A stretch of DNA of 64,000 bases from Aeromonas hydrophila subsp. hydrophila ATCC 7966 (GTDB lineage: Bacteria; Pseudomonadota; Gammaproteobacteria; Enterobacterales; Aeromonadaceae), in NCBI RefSeq assembly GCF_000014805.1, contig NC_008570.1, forward strand, positions 807,501-871,500, read 5' to 3'. The notes under the pieces are model-generated. The model was given only the letters and a program-made list of their open reading frames with translations, ran no database searches and was not told where the DNA came from. The position numbers and the translations under genes were made by a program. How positions within the stretch are numbered: position 1 is the stretch's first letter; each line of letters starts with the position of its first letter. Of the stretch, positions 46,045 to 58,831 are shown in pieces.

Positions 46045-46635
46045 ATGGCAACTAAAGAGCAACTCTCGGCCCTGATGGACGGTGACTTGAGCGATGTTGA
46101 GGTTCTGAACGAGCTGGGAACGGATCCGGCTCTGCAAGACACCTGGTCTCGTTACCACCTGATTGGTGATGCCATGCGGGGGGACCTGCCGGTCAATCTG
46201 CAACTGGATCTGAGCGACAGCATCATGGCTGCGCTGGAAGATGAACCCACCATCCTGGCGCCCAAGCCGGTGGAGAGCAAACCTGCCGCACCGCAGCCGG
46301 GTACCGCCAAGGTCGTGCCGTTTCTGCGCCGTGCCGGTCAGCAGGTAGGGCAATACGCCATCGCGGCCTCGGTCGCTGCCGCCGTCATCTTCGGGGTGCA
46401 GCAATATCAGGGGCAGGATGGTCTGCCGACCAATCCGGTACTCAACACTATCCCCGTTGGTGGCAGTGCCTCACCGGTGAGCGTGCACTACCCGCAGGAT
46501 GGCAACCGGGCCACTGCCCGTCAGCAAGGGCTGAGCGAGCAGCAGATGCAGGAGCAGCGCGAGCGCATCAATGCTTTCCTGCGTGACCACCAGTTGCAAC
46601 AGCGTCTGCTGCAAGACAAGCAGATTCAGGAATAA
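46045..46635 (+). CDS. rseA: Anti-sigma-E factor RseA
   Basis: A 196-residue single-pass inner membrane protein. The N-terminal sigma-binding domain (MATKEQLSALMDGDLSDVEVL, DTWSRYHLIGDAMRG) is followed by a membrane segment around 97-118 (YAIAASVAAAVIFGV) and a periplasmic tail that binds RseB. Cleavage by DegS and RseP releases RpoE. 22 bp after rpoE. Confidence 0.95.
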   Translation: MATKEQLSALMDGDLSDVEVLNELGTDPALQDTWSRYHLIGDAMRGDLPVNLQLDLSDSIMAALEDEPTILAPKPVESKPAAPQPGTAKVVPFLRRAGQQVGQYAIAASVAAAVIFGVQQYQGQDGLPTNPVLNTIPVGGSASPVSVHYPQDGNRATARQQGLSEQQMQEQRERINAFLRDHQLQQRLLQDKQIQE

Positions 46636-46654
46636 CGGATTTAGGGATCAGAAC

Positions 46655-47635
46655 GTGCGCCAGTCCAGCCGTATTTTGCTGGCCTCTCTCCTGCTGATCA
46701 GTGCCAAGGCCTCGGCCGACGACAAGTCGGCCGAGGCCTTGTTGCAGCAGATGCAGAGTGCCGTCTCGCAACAGAATTTTGAATTGTCCATGGTCAAGGC
46801 CCGGCAGGGGCGCCTCGAACCCATCCGCTTCAGCCACGGCGTGATCGATGGCAAGGAGGTGGCTCACCTCAGCTATCTCGATGGCAAGACCATCGAGTAT
46901 CTGCAGCGCCAGGATGAGTACACCTTCTTCGAAAATACCCACGAACCTTACACCCTCAAGGGCGCTCGCTTCCCCGGTGTGTGGGCGAGCCTGGTCAGGA
47001 TGCCGCTGCCACGGGTGCTGGAGAGCTATGACCCCGTGCTGGCCGGCCGCAGCCGGGCGGCCGGGTTGGTGGCTCAGGTCGTGCGGCTGGTACCCAAAGA
47101 GGCCGACAAGTACGGCTTCGTGCTCTGGATCGACGAGCAGAGCCACCTGCTGGTGCGGGTGGACATGGTGGATCGGGAGGGCAATCTGGTTGAACAGGTG
47201 CTGGGGGTGGATCTGGACAGGCTGCCTGCCCCGGCGCCCTGGCTGGTGAAGCTGGCTGGCAGCAAGCTGCCTCAGGCACTGGCACTGGAAGACGCCTACC
47301 CGGCACCGCAGCAACAGCTGAACTGGCACCTGACCTGGTTGCCGGAGGGGTTCAAGGTGCTCTCGCGGGATCGGCATCAGCTGGTCACCACCAGCCTGCC
47401 GGTGGATTACATGATGCTCTCCGACGGGCTGGTGGATCTCTCGGTCTACGTTGCCAGGGTCGACCCCAAGCAGGCGGTGCGCCAGCAGTTGATCCGCCAG
47501 GGGGCCACCTCGCTGGTGAGCTATGTCAATGACGTGGGGGTCGAGATCACTGTGGTGGGTGAGGTGCCGGCAGACACCGCGAAACGCATCGCCGAGTCGG
47601 TGCAACCGCTGGCTCGCAACGAGACCGTCCAGTAG
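46655..47635 (+). CDS. rseB: Sigma-E regulator RseB
   Basis: A 326-residue periplasmic protein that shields RseA from DegS and senses lipopolysaccharide intermediates. The signal peptide ends in KASA-D at about residue 21. The two-domain MucB/RseB fold is recognised by QQNFELSMVKARQGRLEPIRF and LPEGFKVL. The start is GTG at 46655 with an AGGGA site; the longer frame begins inside rseA and is rejected. Confidence 0.94.
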   Translation: MRQSSRILLASLLLISAKASADDKSAEALLQQMQSAVSQQNFELSMVKARQGRLEPIRFSHGVIDGKEVAHLSYLDGKTIEYLQRQDEYTFFENTHEPYTLKGARFPGVWASLVRMPLPRVLESYDPVLAGRSRAAGLVAQVVRLVPKEADKYGFVLWIDEQSHLLVRVDMVDREGNLVEQVLGVDLDRLPAPAPWLVKLAGSKLPQALALEDAYPAPQQQLNWHLTWLPEGFKVLSRDRHQLVTTSLPVDYMMLSDGLVDLSVYVARVDPKQAVRQQLIRQGATSLVSYVNDVGVEITVVGEVPADTAKRIAESVQPLARNETVQ

Positions 47636-47728
47636 TTGCCGATGCACTGTTGCTTGCCCAATCCGGGCAGTCATGTTCAGATTGGGTCAATCTCTGTCTA
47701 GTTAATGTGGAACCGTCTTGTGAGTGGA

Positions 47729-48190
47729 ATGAGCGAAGAGCTGGCAACCGTAGTGGCCATTGATGGACAACATGCCTGGGTGGAGTGCGAACGGCGCTCC
47801 GCCTGCAGCGGTTGTCATCAACAGTCCAACTGCGGCACCGGCACGGTAGCCAAGGCGTTTCCGTTGCAGGCGCAGCGGCTGCGGGTGGCGCTCACCATCG
47901 AGGTGAGCGTCGGCCAGCAGGTGAGGCTCGGTATCCCCCAGGCGAGCATTCTGCAGGGGGCTGCGCTGGTCTACGTGCTGCCGCTGTTCTGTCTGCTGGC
48001 GGGAGCCCTGCTGGGGCAACTCTGGCTGGCTCCCTTGCTGTCAGCCGGGGAGGGGGTCACCATCCTCAGTTGCCTGCTGGGCGGCCTTATCGGATTTTCA
48101 CTGGTTCGTTACTTTTCCAACCGGCTCGATCAGGGGGCTTATGGTCCCCGCATGCTGGGTGTGGTCCTGCCCACCCGCCACCTCTCCTGA
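47729..48190 (+). CDS. rseC: RseC/MucC-like inner membrane protein
   Basis: A 153-residue protein with an N-terminal Cys-rich segment (CERRSACSGCHQQSNCG, four Cys) and two membrane helices at about 70-92 and 100-122. Family members are linked to SoxR reduction and, in some species, to sigma-E control. ATG 47729 (MSEELATVVAI) fits family starts better than 47705. Last gene of the rpoE operon; 120 bp to lepA. Confidence 0.9.
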   Translation: MSEELATVVAIDGQHAWVECERRSACSGCHQQSNCGTGTVAKAFPLQAQRLRVALTIEVSVGQQVRLGIPQASILQGAALVYVLPLFCLLAGALLGQLWLAPLLSAGEGVTILSCLLGGLIGFSLVRYFSNRLDQGAYGPRMLGVVLPTRHLS

Positions 48191-48310
48191 CACTGTCTAG
48201 GCCTGTATTTCTGGTGCTTCGTCGACTAAAGATTGGCCGTCGACCGGGTTATCCAGTAAAATCCTGCCTCCATATCCGGCCCTAACCTAATTTTGAGTGA
48301 TTCTTGCTCG

Positions 48311-50104
<1,794 letters not shown>

Positions 50105-50107
50105 TAG

Positions 50108-51031
50108 ATGGCAAGCACGTTTTCCCTGATCCTGGTGGTGGTCTGCGCGATCACCGGTGTTATCTGGTGTCTGGACAAGATGATCTGGTCCAAGCAGCGG
50201 GCCGCCAAGATTGCCGTGGCCCGTGCCCACGGCGGCGCCCATCTGGACGAGAAAACCCTGGCCAAGGTGGCACCGGTGCCGGTCTGGATCGAGCAGACCG
50301 CCGGGGTATTCCCGGTCATCACGCTGGTATTGATCCTGCGTTCGTTCATCTTTGAACCGTTCCAGATCCCGTCGGGCTCCATGATGCCCACCCTGCTGGT
50401 GGGCGACTTCATCCTGGTGGAGAAGTTTGCCTATGGCCTCAAGGATCCGGTGACCAACACCAAGTTCCTCGAGACCGGTGAGCCAAAACGCGGCGACGTG
50501 GTGGTGTTCAAGTATCCGCTGGATACCCGGGTGGACTACATCAAGCGGGTGGTCGGCATGCCGGGGGATCGGGTCATCTATCGCAACAAGGAGCTGATGA
50601 TCCGGCCCAAGTGCGATGAGCAGGAAGGGAAAACGTGCCCGGGCTTCCAGAAGCTCGACGTCAAGTTTGAACAAAGGGGTGAATTTACCCAGATGGGGAT
50701 CCCGCTTGACCGCTATACCGAGCAGCTGGGCGAGGTGTCTCACGAGACCCTGCGCAACCCGCTGATGCCCGATATGGTCGGCCGTTACTACCGCCAGCCC
50801 GGTACCTACCCAGACGAATGGGTGGTGCCGGAAGGCCAGTACTTCGTGATGGGTGACAACCGTGACAACAGTACCGACAGTCGTTTCTGGGGCTTCGTGC
50901 CCGAGCAGAACCTGGTCGGCAAGGCGGTCGCTATCTGGATAAGTTTTGAATTCGAGCGCGAAGAAGGCTCCCTGCTGCCAGGCTGGGTACCGACAGGGGT
51001 GCGCTTCAACCGCATTGGCGGAATCAAGTAA
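50108..51031 (+). CDS. lepB: Signal peptidase I
   Basis: A 307-residue inner membrane serine protease that cuts Sec signal peptides. Two N-terminal membrane helices (about 2-20 and 58-76) precede the catalytic domain. Catalytic Ser91 in PSGSMMPTL and Lys146 in DYIKRVVGMPGD are present, as is GDNRDNSTDSR. Ends directly at the rnc start codon. Confidence 0.97.
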   Translation: MASTFSLILVVVCAITGVIWCLDKMIWSKQRAAKIAVARAHGGAHLDEKTLAKVAPVPVWIEQTAGVFPVITLVLILRSFIFEPFQIPSGSMMPTLLVGDFILVEKFAYGLKDPVTNTKFLETGEPKRGDVVVFKYPLDTRVDYIKRVVGMPGDRVIYRNKELMIRPKCDEQEGKTCPGFQKLDVKFEQRGEFTQMGIPLDRYTEQLGEVSHETLRNPLMPDMVGRYYRQPGTYPDEWVVPEGQYFVMGDNRDNSTDSRFWGFVPEQNLVGKAVAIWISFEFEREEGSLLPGWVPTGVRFNRIGGIK

Positions 51032-51703
51032 ATGAATATCAAGATGAACAGACTGCAGTCCCGTCTCGGGCATGTCTTTCAGGATCAAGAACTGCTGACC
51101 CGGGCGCTGACTCACCGCAGCGCCGGTTCCCGTCACAACGAACGACTGGAATTCTTGGGTGACTCCATTTTGAGTCTGGTGATTGCCGATGATCTCTTCC
51201 ACCGCTTCCCGCAGGCGGCGGAAGGGGATCTCAGCCGCATGCGCGCCACCCTGGTGCGCGAGAAGACCCTGGCCGAACTGGGCCGGGAGTTCGACCTCGG
51301 GGATCACCTGATCCTCGGGCCGGGCGAGCTGAAAAGCGGCGGTTTTCGCCGTGAATCCATTCTGGCCGACACGGTCGAGGCGGTGATCGGTGCCGTCTAT
51401 CTGGATACCAATCTTGAGACGGTACGGACGCTGCTGCTGGGCTGGTACGCCAGCCGCCTGGACGAGATCAAGCCGGGCATAGAGCAGAAGGATCCCAAGA
51501 CCCGTCTGCAAGAAATTCTGCAGGGAAGCCGCAAATCCCTGCCGACCTACACAGTGACCAACGTCAAGGGCGAAGCCCACAACCAGGAGTTCACCGTCCA
51601 GTGTGACGTGGAAGGCCTGGATGGTCCGCTGGTCGGGGTCGGCACCAGCCGTCGCAAGGCCGAACAGGCCGCAGCGCAGCAAGCATTGGAAAAACTGTCA
51701 TGA
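51032..51703 (+). CDS. rnc: Ribonuclease III
   Basis: A 223-residue double-stranded RNA endonuclease processing rRNA and other RNAs. The catalytic signature is [12 protein letters not shown] with acidic residues later in [14 protein letters not shown], and a C-terminal dsRNA-binding domain lies at about 155-222 ([22 protein letters not shown]). The ATG follows the lepB stop with no gap. Confidence 0.97.
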   Translation: MNIKMNRLQSRLGHVFQDQELLTRALTHRSAGSRHNERLEFLGDSILSLVIADDLFHRFPQAAEGDLSRMRATLVREKTLAELGREFDLGDHLILGPGELKSGGFRRESILADTVEAVIGAVYLDTNLETVRTLLLGWYASRLDEIKPGIEQKDPKTRLQEILQGSRKSLPTYTVTNVKGEAHNQEFTVQCDVEGLDGPLVGVGTSRRKAEQAAAQQALEKLS

Positions 51704-52599
51704 CAGATACCACTTATTGCGGCTTTGTCGCCATCGTGGGCCGCCCCAACGTGGGCAAGTCCACCCTGCTCAACAAGCTGCTTGGCCAGAAGGTCAGCAT
51801 CACCTCGAAGAAACCCCAGACCACCCGTCACCGGATTCTGGGGATCGACACCGAGGAGAACTACCAGACCATCTATGTCGATACACCGGGTCTGCACATC
51901 GAAGAGAAACGGGCCATCAACCGCCTGATGAACCGCGCCGCCACCAGTTCGCTGGGGGACGTGGCCATGGTGGTGTTCATGGTCGACGGGACTCACTGGA
52001 CCAAGGACGACGAGATGGTGCTGGGCAAGTTGCGCCACCTCAAGTGCCCGGTGGTGCTGGCGGTCAACAAGATCGACAACGTCAAGGAGAAAGAGGATCT
52101 GCTGCCGCACCTCGAGTGGCTGGGCCAGCAGATGAACTTCGCCCACATCCTGCCCATCAGTGCCGAGAAGGGCACCAACGTGGAGAAGATCCGCGAGTGG
52201 GCCAAGGATCTGCTGCCGGAGAACGTCCACTTCTTCCCGGAAGACTACGTGACCGACCGCTCTTCCCGCTTCATGGCCTCCGAGATCATCCGCGAGAAGC
52301 TGATGCGCTTCACCGGTGAGGAGCTGCCCTACTCGGTGACGGTGGAGATCGAGCGCTTCAAGGTGGAAGAGAACGGCCTCTACCATATCCATGGCCTTAT
52401 TCTGGTGGAGCGCGACGGCCAGAAGAAGATGGTCATCGGCAACAAGGGCGAGAAGATCAAGACCATCGGTACCGAGGCGCGCCTCGACATGGAGCGACTG
52501 TTCCAGAACAAGGTGCACCTGGAGTTGTGGGTCAAGGTCAAATCCGGTTGGGCTGACGACGAGCGCGCCCTGCGCAGTCTCGGCTACGGTGACGACTGA
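51700..52599 (+). CDS. era: GTPase Era
   Basis: A 299-residue GTPase required for 30S ribosome maturation. G1 is [10 protein letters not shown]3 DTPGLH and G4 NKIDN; the C-terminal KH domain binding 16S rRNA contains [15 protein letters not shown]. It overlaps rnc by 4 bp (ATGA), the usual rnc-era coupling. Confidence 0.97.
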   Translation: MTDTTYCGFVAIVGRPNVGKSTLLNKLLGQKVSITSKKPQTTRHRILGIDTEENYQTIYVDTPGLHIEEKRAINRLMNRAATSSLGDVAMVVFMVDGTHWTKDDEMVLGKLRHLKCPVVLAVNKIDNVKEKEDLLPHLEWLGQQMNFAHILPISAEKGTNVEKIREWAKDLLPENVHFFPEDYVTDRSSRFMASEIIREKLMRFTGEELPYSVTVEIERFKVEENGLYHIHGLILVERDGQKKMVIGNKGEKIKTIGTEARLDMERLFQNKVHLELWVKVKSGWADDERALRSLGYGDD

Positions 52600-53307
52600 T
52601 TGCTGACCCCGGCTTTCGTCATCCACAGTCGGCCCTATCGGGAGACCAGCCAGCTGGTCGAGGTTTTCACCCAGGATAGTGGCCGTTTTACTCTGGTGGC
52701 TCGCGGTTCTCGCGGGCCACGCTCGCCTCTGAAGGGGCTGTTGCAACCCTTTACCCTGCTCACCATCGCCTGGCGCGGCAAGGGCGATCTCAAGAATCTC
52801 ACCCAGGTGGAGTGCCCCGATCACTCCCTGCGGCTCGGCGGCGATCGCCTCTTCTACGGCCTCTATCTCAACGAGCTGGTCTACTACCTGCTGGAAGCGC
52901 ACACCCCGTTCCCGGAAGTGTTTGACGCCTATGCCCGCACCATCATGGCGCTGGCCGACGGCGAGACGCCGGAGCTGCCGCTGCGCCGCTTCGAATTCCT
53001 GCTGCTGCAGGCGCTCGGCTACGCGGTGGACTTCGAATATGCCGCCGACGACGAGTCGCCGATCCAGCCCGAGCTGCTGTACGGCTTCGAGCGTGAATTG
53101 GGCTTTGTCGCTTGCGAGCGGGCGCCGGATCCCCGTACCCTGTTTCTCGGCGCGCACCTGCTGGCCTTTGCCGAGGGGCACTTCGACAGTCCGCCCCTGC
53201 TGCAGGCGGCCAAGCGTTTCAGCCGGCTGGCGCTGCAACCCTATCTGGGGCGGCGCCAGTTGAAGAGCCGGGAGCTGTTTTTAAAACGCCGTAATAGCTT
53301 GGGTTAA
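52600..53307 (+). CDS. recO: DNA repair protein RecO
   Basis: A 235-residue recombination mediator that loads RecA with RecR. N-terminal OB-fold features: AFVIHSRPYRETSQLVEVF, then VARGSRGPRSPLKGLLQPF. The start is TTG at 52600, directly after the era stop; an in-frame stop precedes it and no ATG is near, so this rare start codon with translational coupling seems real. Confidence 0.92.
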   Translation: MLTPAFVIHSRPYRETSQLVEVFTQDSGRFTLVARGSRGPRSPLKGLLQPFTLLTIAWRGKGDLKNLTQVECPDHSLRLGGDRLFYGLYLNELVYYLLEAHTPFPEVFDAYARTIMALADGETPELPLRRFEFLLLQALGYAVDFEYAADDESPIQPELLYGFERELGFVACERAPDPRTLFLGAHLLAFAEGHFDSPPLLQAAKRFSRLALQPYLGRRQLKSRELFLKRRNSLG

Positions 53308-53346
53308 CCGCCCTGCGGCGTTACCCAACACGGCAAGAATGTTACC

Positions 53347-53378
53347 TAGGTCCGATTACGCTGCGCTAATCGAACCTA
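53347..53378. repeat. REP-like imperfect palindrome between recO and pdxJ
   Basis: TAGGTCCGATTA and TAATCGAACCTA pair over 12 bp with one mismatch around an 8-nt CGCTGCGC centre. Short palindromes of this style occur as dispersed intergenic elements in many gammaproteobacteria. An adjacent ACCGCCCTGCGGCGTTA segment (53307-53325) is another small dyad. No second copy was noticed in this window. Confidence 0.6.
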
Positions 53379-53469
53379 CGAGCTGCCACACACGTGACAT
53401 ATGGATATCGGCGCTGGCGCCAAGGCGGCAGTTGCACAGTTAACAGCGAAGAGTTTCAAGGAGTCCTCA

Positions 53470-54207
53470 ATGAGTGAAATCTATCTGGGTGTGAACATCG
53501 ATCACATCGCCACCCTGCGCAACGCCCGCGGCACCCAGTACCCGGATCCGGTGCAGGCCGCCTTTGTGGCCGAGCAGGCCGGTGCCGATGGCATCACTGT
53601 GCACCTGCGCGAAGATCGCCGCCACATCACCGACCGCGACGTGGAGATCCTGCGCCAGACCATCCAGACCAGAATGAACCTGGAGATGGCGGTGACCGAA
53701 GAGATGATCGGCATCGCCTGCCGCATCCAGCCCCACTTCGTCTGCCTGGTGCCGGAGAAGCGCACCGAGGTGACCACCGAGGGTGGCCTGGACGTGGCCG
53801 GCCAGCTGGACAAGGTGACTGACGCCGTGGCCCGCCTCTCTGCTGTCGGCGCTCAGGTATCCCTCTTCATCGATGCGGATCCGCTGCAGATCGATGCCGC
53901 CGCCGAGAGCGGCGCCCCCTTCATCGAGATCCACACCGGTCGTTACGCCGATGCCACCACGGATGCGGAGCGCAACGCCGAGTTCAAGCGCATTGCCGCC
54001 GGTGCCTCCTATGCCGCCGGCAAGGGCTTGAAGGTCAATGCCGGCCACGGCCTGCACTACCACAACGTCAAGGCCATCGCCGCCATCCCCGAGCTCTATG
54101 AGCTCAATATCGGCCACGCCATCATCGGCCGCGCCGCCTTCGACGGCCTGGCCAAGGCGGTCAGCGACATGCGCCTGCTGATGCAGGAAGCCCGTCAGGG
54201 GATCTGA
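53470..54207 (+). CDS. pdxJ: Pyridoxine 5'-phosphate synthase
   Basis: A 245-residue TIM-barrel enzyme that joins 1-deoxyxylulose 5-phosphate with 3-amino-2-oxopropyl phosphate to make pyridoxine 5'-phosphate. Key segments: [40 protein letters not shown] and [13 protein letters not shown] 53470 with AAGGAG gives the family length. In enterics acpS follows; here a terminator and the aga cluster follow instead. Confidence 0.96.
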   Translation: MSEIYLGVNIDHIATLRNARGTQYPDPVQAAFVAEQAGADGITVHLREDRRHITDRDVEILRQTIQTRMNLEMAVTEEMIGIACRIQPHFVCLVPEKRTEVTTEGGLDVAGQLDKVTDAVARLSAVGAQVSLFIDADPLQIDAAAESGAPFIEIHTGRYADATTDAERNAEFKRIAAGASYAAGKGLKVNAGHGLHYHNVKAIAAIPELYELNIGHAIIGRAAFDGLAKAVSDMRLLMQEARQGI

Positions 54208-54243
54208 GCTGTCGGCAGGGGCTGAGCCCCGCGGTACGAAGAG

Positions 54244-54271
54244 AAAAGGGACGCCACGGCGTCCCTTTTTG
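54244..54271. terminator. Bidirectional terminator between pdxJ and the ast-like gene
   Basis: AAAAGGGACGCC-AC-GGCGTCCCTTTT: a perfect 12-bp inverted repeat with A and T runs on the two sides, between convergent genes, so it can stop transcription in both directions. Confidence 0.92.
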
Positions 54272-54292
54272 TCAGCTCAAACTTGGTCTGGG

Positions 54293-56203
54293 TCAGGATT
54301 TTTCCGCAGCCGCGGGTTTGGCTCCCGCCGGGGTCAGCTCCAGGGTGATGAGCTCCAGCGGCGCCAGGGTGATGAGGCTGGGGGCATCGAGGGTGGCCGG
54401 TACGCTGGCATTGCTGCCGTAGCGCGACTGCACCGTGAAGCGGGTGGCCTCGCCCGCCGGGATCTCCAGCTGGCGTTGAGGCTCCAGCAGGAATGTCTGC
54501 GGCTGGCTGGAGGGATTGCGCAGGGTGATGAAGGCGCGGCTCGGACTCCAGGCCGCCCAGCCATACACCGCCAGCAGGGTGGGATCGCCGCCGATCCAGT
54601 GGCTGTCGAACAGCACGGCCTGGTTCTGCTGCGACCAGAGCGCCGCCTTGGCCAGCAGGTCCCAGTTCTGGCCGCTCAACAGTTCCGGCGTGAGATAGAG
54701 CTCCTGCAACTGGGTGCCGGTGGCGAAATAGCTCCAGGCCTGATCGGCGAAGTCTTGCGGTGACTGCCGATCCAGATGCTTGGCCTGTTTGGCATAGACC
54801 AGTCCGTGCAGCATCAAGGAGTTGAGCGGAAACAGGGGGCCGTTCTTGACGATGGAGCGATAGGTCTCGGCATCCCGGTAGGTGATCCACTGCTGTACCC
54901 TGGAGCCGGGTCCGTAGAAGTTGATGTCATCGCCGCCGCGCCAGATGGAATCGGCAAAGAACAGCCAGGCGGGGGAGGCGGTGGTGCCGGTGGTCAGGTT
55001 GATGAACACCTTCGGATTGGCGGCTCGCGCATCTGCGATCAGGTGGATGGCGGCATCGAAGTCGCTGGTGAAGCGACTCCCCTCGATCAGCTTGTCCGCA
55101 TTGCCGGTCCCGTCGAACTTGAAGTGGGTGACTCCCTGATCCTTGATGAGCGACATCACCTTCTGGTGGAAGTTCTGGTAGTAGACCGGACCGGAGAGGG
55201 CGAACTTGCCATCGCTCAGCTCATAGCCGAACTCGGCGGCATGGGAGACCCGCTCATCCCTTGGCTTGTTGTAGCCACCCCAGGGGGAGAGCCAGATCCC
55301 GAGCTGGGCATGGTAGCGTTCGGCCGCACGCTTGAGCTTGCTGAAGCCGTTGGGGAAATCCTTGCTGAAACCCCAGTTGCCCAGTCGATCGTCCCAGCCG
55401 TCGTCAAACAGAAAGCCGTTCATGGGCACGCCGCGCCGGCTGATCAGCGCCTCGCCGAACTGATCGATGCGCTTGAGTGCCTCGGCCTCCGTGTAGGGAT
55501 TGAAGAAGCCGATGTCGAGCCAGGAGTTGTAATGCAGGTAGGGGGCGTAGGGGCGATCGCGGGCCTCGTTGAGGAAGCGGTTGAAGTCGCGCCTGAGCTG
55601 ACCCTCGCCAAAGGTGCCGACATAGGTGCGATAGCTGAGCGGCTTGCCCTGGGCGAGCGGCAGCTTGAGCGGGATCAGCTGGCTGACGCCACCCTCGTAG
55701 GCCCGGGTATTGACCAGCGGATTCTGGGGGGTAATGAAGAAGCTGTCGCTGACGATGGGCGAGCTGTTGATGGCGCCATAGACAAACGGCGCCTGGGAGT
55801 GGAAGGGAAGCATGGAGAAGCCGTTGATCTTTTTGCCGTTCTTGAGGGTGTCGAGGGCAAAGTCGATGCTGGCGTAGCGCTTGTCCCGGCCCAGCCGGAT
55901 GGCGCTCTTGACCACGAAGTCGGCATTTTCCAGCGCCATCTCGATCCGGTCGTCGCTCTTGGTGAATGCAGTGACCTTGAAATCGGCGGAGGGGGTCAGC
56001 CGATCATCCGTCCCCTTGATGTCGAACAGGTTGTCAGAGCGAATGAGATCGCCGTTGGCGGTATTGGTGAAGGTCAGCTCCCGGAACTTGCCGGCATCGG
56101 TTTCGACCTTGATACGGTACTGGTCACCCTCCAGCGACAGGGTCTCTGCCTGGGCGAAGGGGGTCAGCATGAGCAGCAGCGTCATGGCGGTACGTGCGTG
56201 CAT
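54293..56203 (-). CDS. ast: Ast-type protein: predicted exported clan GH-D-like glycosidase
   Basis: A 636-residue protein. The frame opens at 56215, but ATG 56203 has GGAG about 8 nt upstream and gives 1911 bp, which is, as I recall, the published size of the A. hydrophila gene called ast (cytotonic enterotoxin). A signal peptide ends near AQA-E at about 20. The centre looks like an alpha-galactosidase-type barrel: GFLFDDGWDD, GIWLSPWGGY, then HFKFDGTGN (Asp364, candidate nucleophile) and a WRGGDD segment at about 421-426 (candidate acid/base). A C-terminal beta domain follows. It is the last gene of the aga operon, 102 bp after agaY, so a role in releasing terminal GalNAc or galactose outside the cytoplasm is inferred. 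Confidence 0.8.
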   Translation of the reverse strand: MHARTAMTLLLMLTPFAQAETLSLEGDQYRIKVETDAGKFRELTFTNTANGDLIRSDNLFDIKGTDDRLTPSADFKVTAFTKSDDRIEMALENADFVVKSAIRLGRDKRYASIDFALDTLKNGKKINGFSMLPFHSQAPFVYGAINSSPIVSDSFFITPQNPLVNTRAYEGGVSQLIPLKLPLAQGKPLSYRTYVGTFGEGQLRRDFNRFLNEARDRPYAPYLHYNSWLDIGFFNPYTEAEALKRIDQFGEALISRRGVPMNGFLFDDGWDDRLGNWGFSKDFPNGFSKLKRAAERYHAQLGIWLSPWGGYNKPRDERVSHAAEFGYELSDGKFALSGPVYYQNFHQKVMSLIKDQGVTHFKFDGTGNADKLIEGSRFTSDFDAAIHLIADARAANPKVFINLTTGTTASPAWLFFADSIWRGGDDINFYGPGSRVQQWITYRDAETYRSIVKNGPLFPLNSLMLHGLVYAKQAKHLDRQSPQDFADQAWSYFATGTQLQELYLTPELLSGQNWDLLAKAALWSQQNQAVLFDSHWIGGDPTLLAVYGWAAWSPSRAFITLRNPSSQPQTFLLEPQRQLEIPAGEATRFTVQSRYGSNASVPATLDAPSLITLAPLELITLELTPAGAKPAAAEKS

Positions 56204-56305
56204 GGTTGTCTCCATGTGTTGATGTGAGTCAGATGTGAGTCGGCAGAACCTCGCCTGTGATACCGGGATGGAGGCGGGCTCGCCGCAGCGGGCCCGGCTC
56301 GGGGA

Positions 56306-58350
<2,045 letters not shown>

Positions 58351-58785
58351 CTAGATCCCCTCCTCGGCCAGCGTCTCGGCCCGCTCGCGCGCCAGCTCGT
58401 CCACCAGGCTGGTGAGGCCGCGATGACCGCAGCACAGCGCCTGTTCGCGAAACTGGGACGGGGTCAGCTCGCCGCGCTCCATCACCATCTCCAGCAGCAG
58501 CTGCAGATTGGTGCCGGTGACCACCTCTCGCCCGGGTTGGCGCAGCGCCAGGGTGGAGGCGACCCGAAACGGGGTTCCCCCCAGCAGGTCGGTCAGAAAG
58601 ACCACGCCATCCCCTCGTTCCACCTGGGTCAGAGCGGTTTCGCACTGATCCTGCAGCAGGGCCGTGGTGGAGGCCTCGGGAAAGTCGATGGCGACCACCG
58701 CCTCCTGATCGCCGAGGATCTGCAACATGGCTTGTTCCATGCCGCTGGCGAAGCCGCCGTGTCCGCAAATGATGATGCCCAACAT
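58351..58785 (-). CDS. agaF: PTS EIIA component, GalNAc/mannose family
   Basis: A 144-residue cytosolic phosphocarrier of the mannose-type PTS. Phospho-acceptor His9 lies in IIICGHGGFASGM, and FLTDLLGGTPFR is typical of the fold. ATG 58785 follows a GGA-type ribosome site; the upstream extension is rejected because the family begins MLGIII. Located 46 bp after the EIID gene. Confidence 0.93.
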   Translation of the reverse strand: MLGIIICGHGGFASGMEQAMLQILGDQEAVVAIDFPEASTTALLQDQCETALTQVERGDGVVFLTDLLGGTPFRVASTLALRQPGREVVTGTNLQLLLEMVMERGELTPSQFREQALCCGHRGLTSLVDELARERAETLAEEGI

Positions 58786-58831
58786 AATCTGTTCCTTTAC
58801 AGCAAAGGGCCGGCCTGGTGCCGGCACCGGA

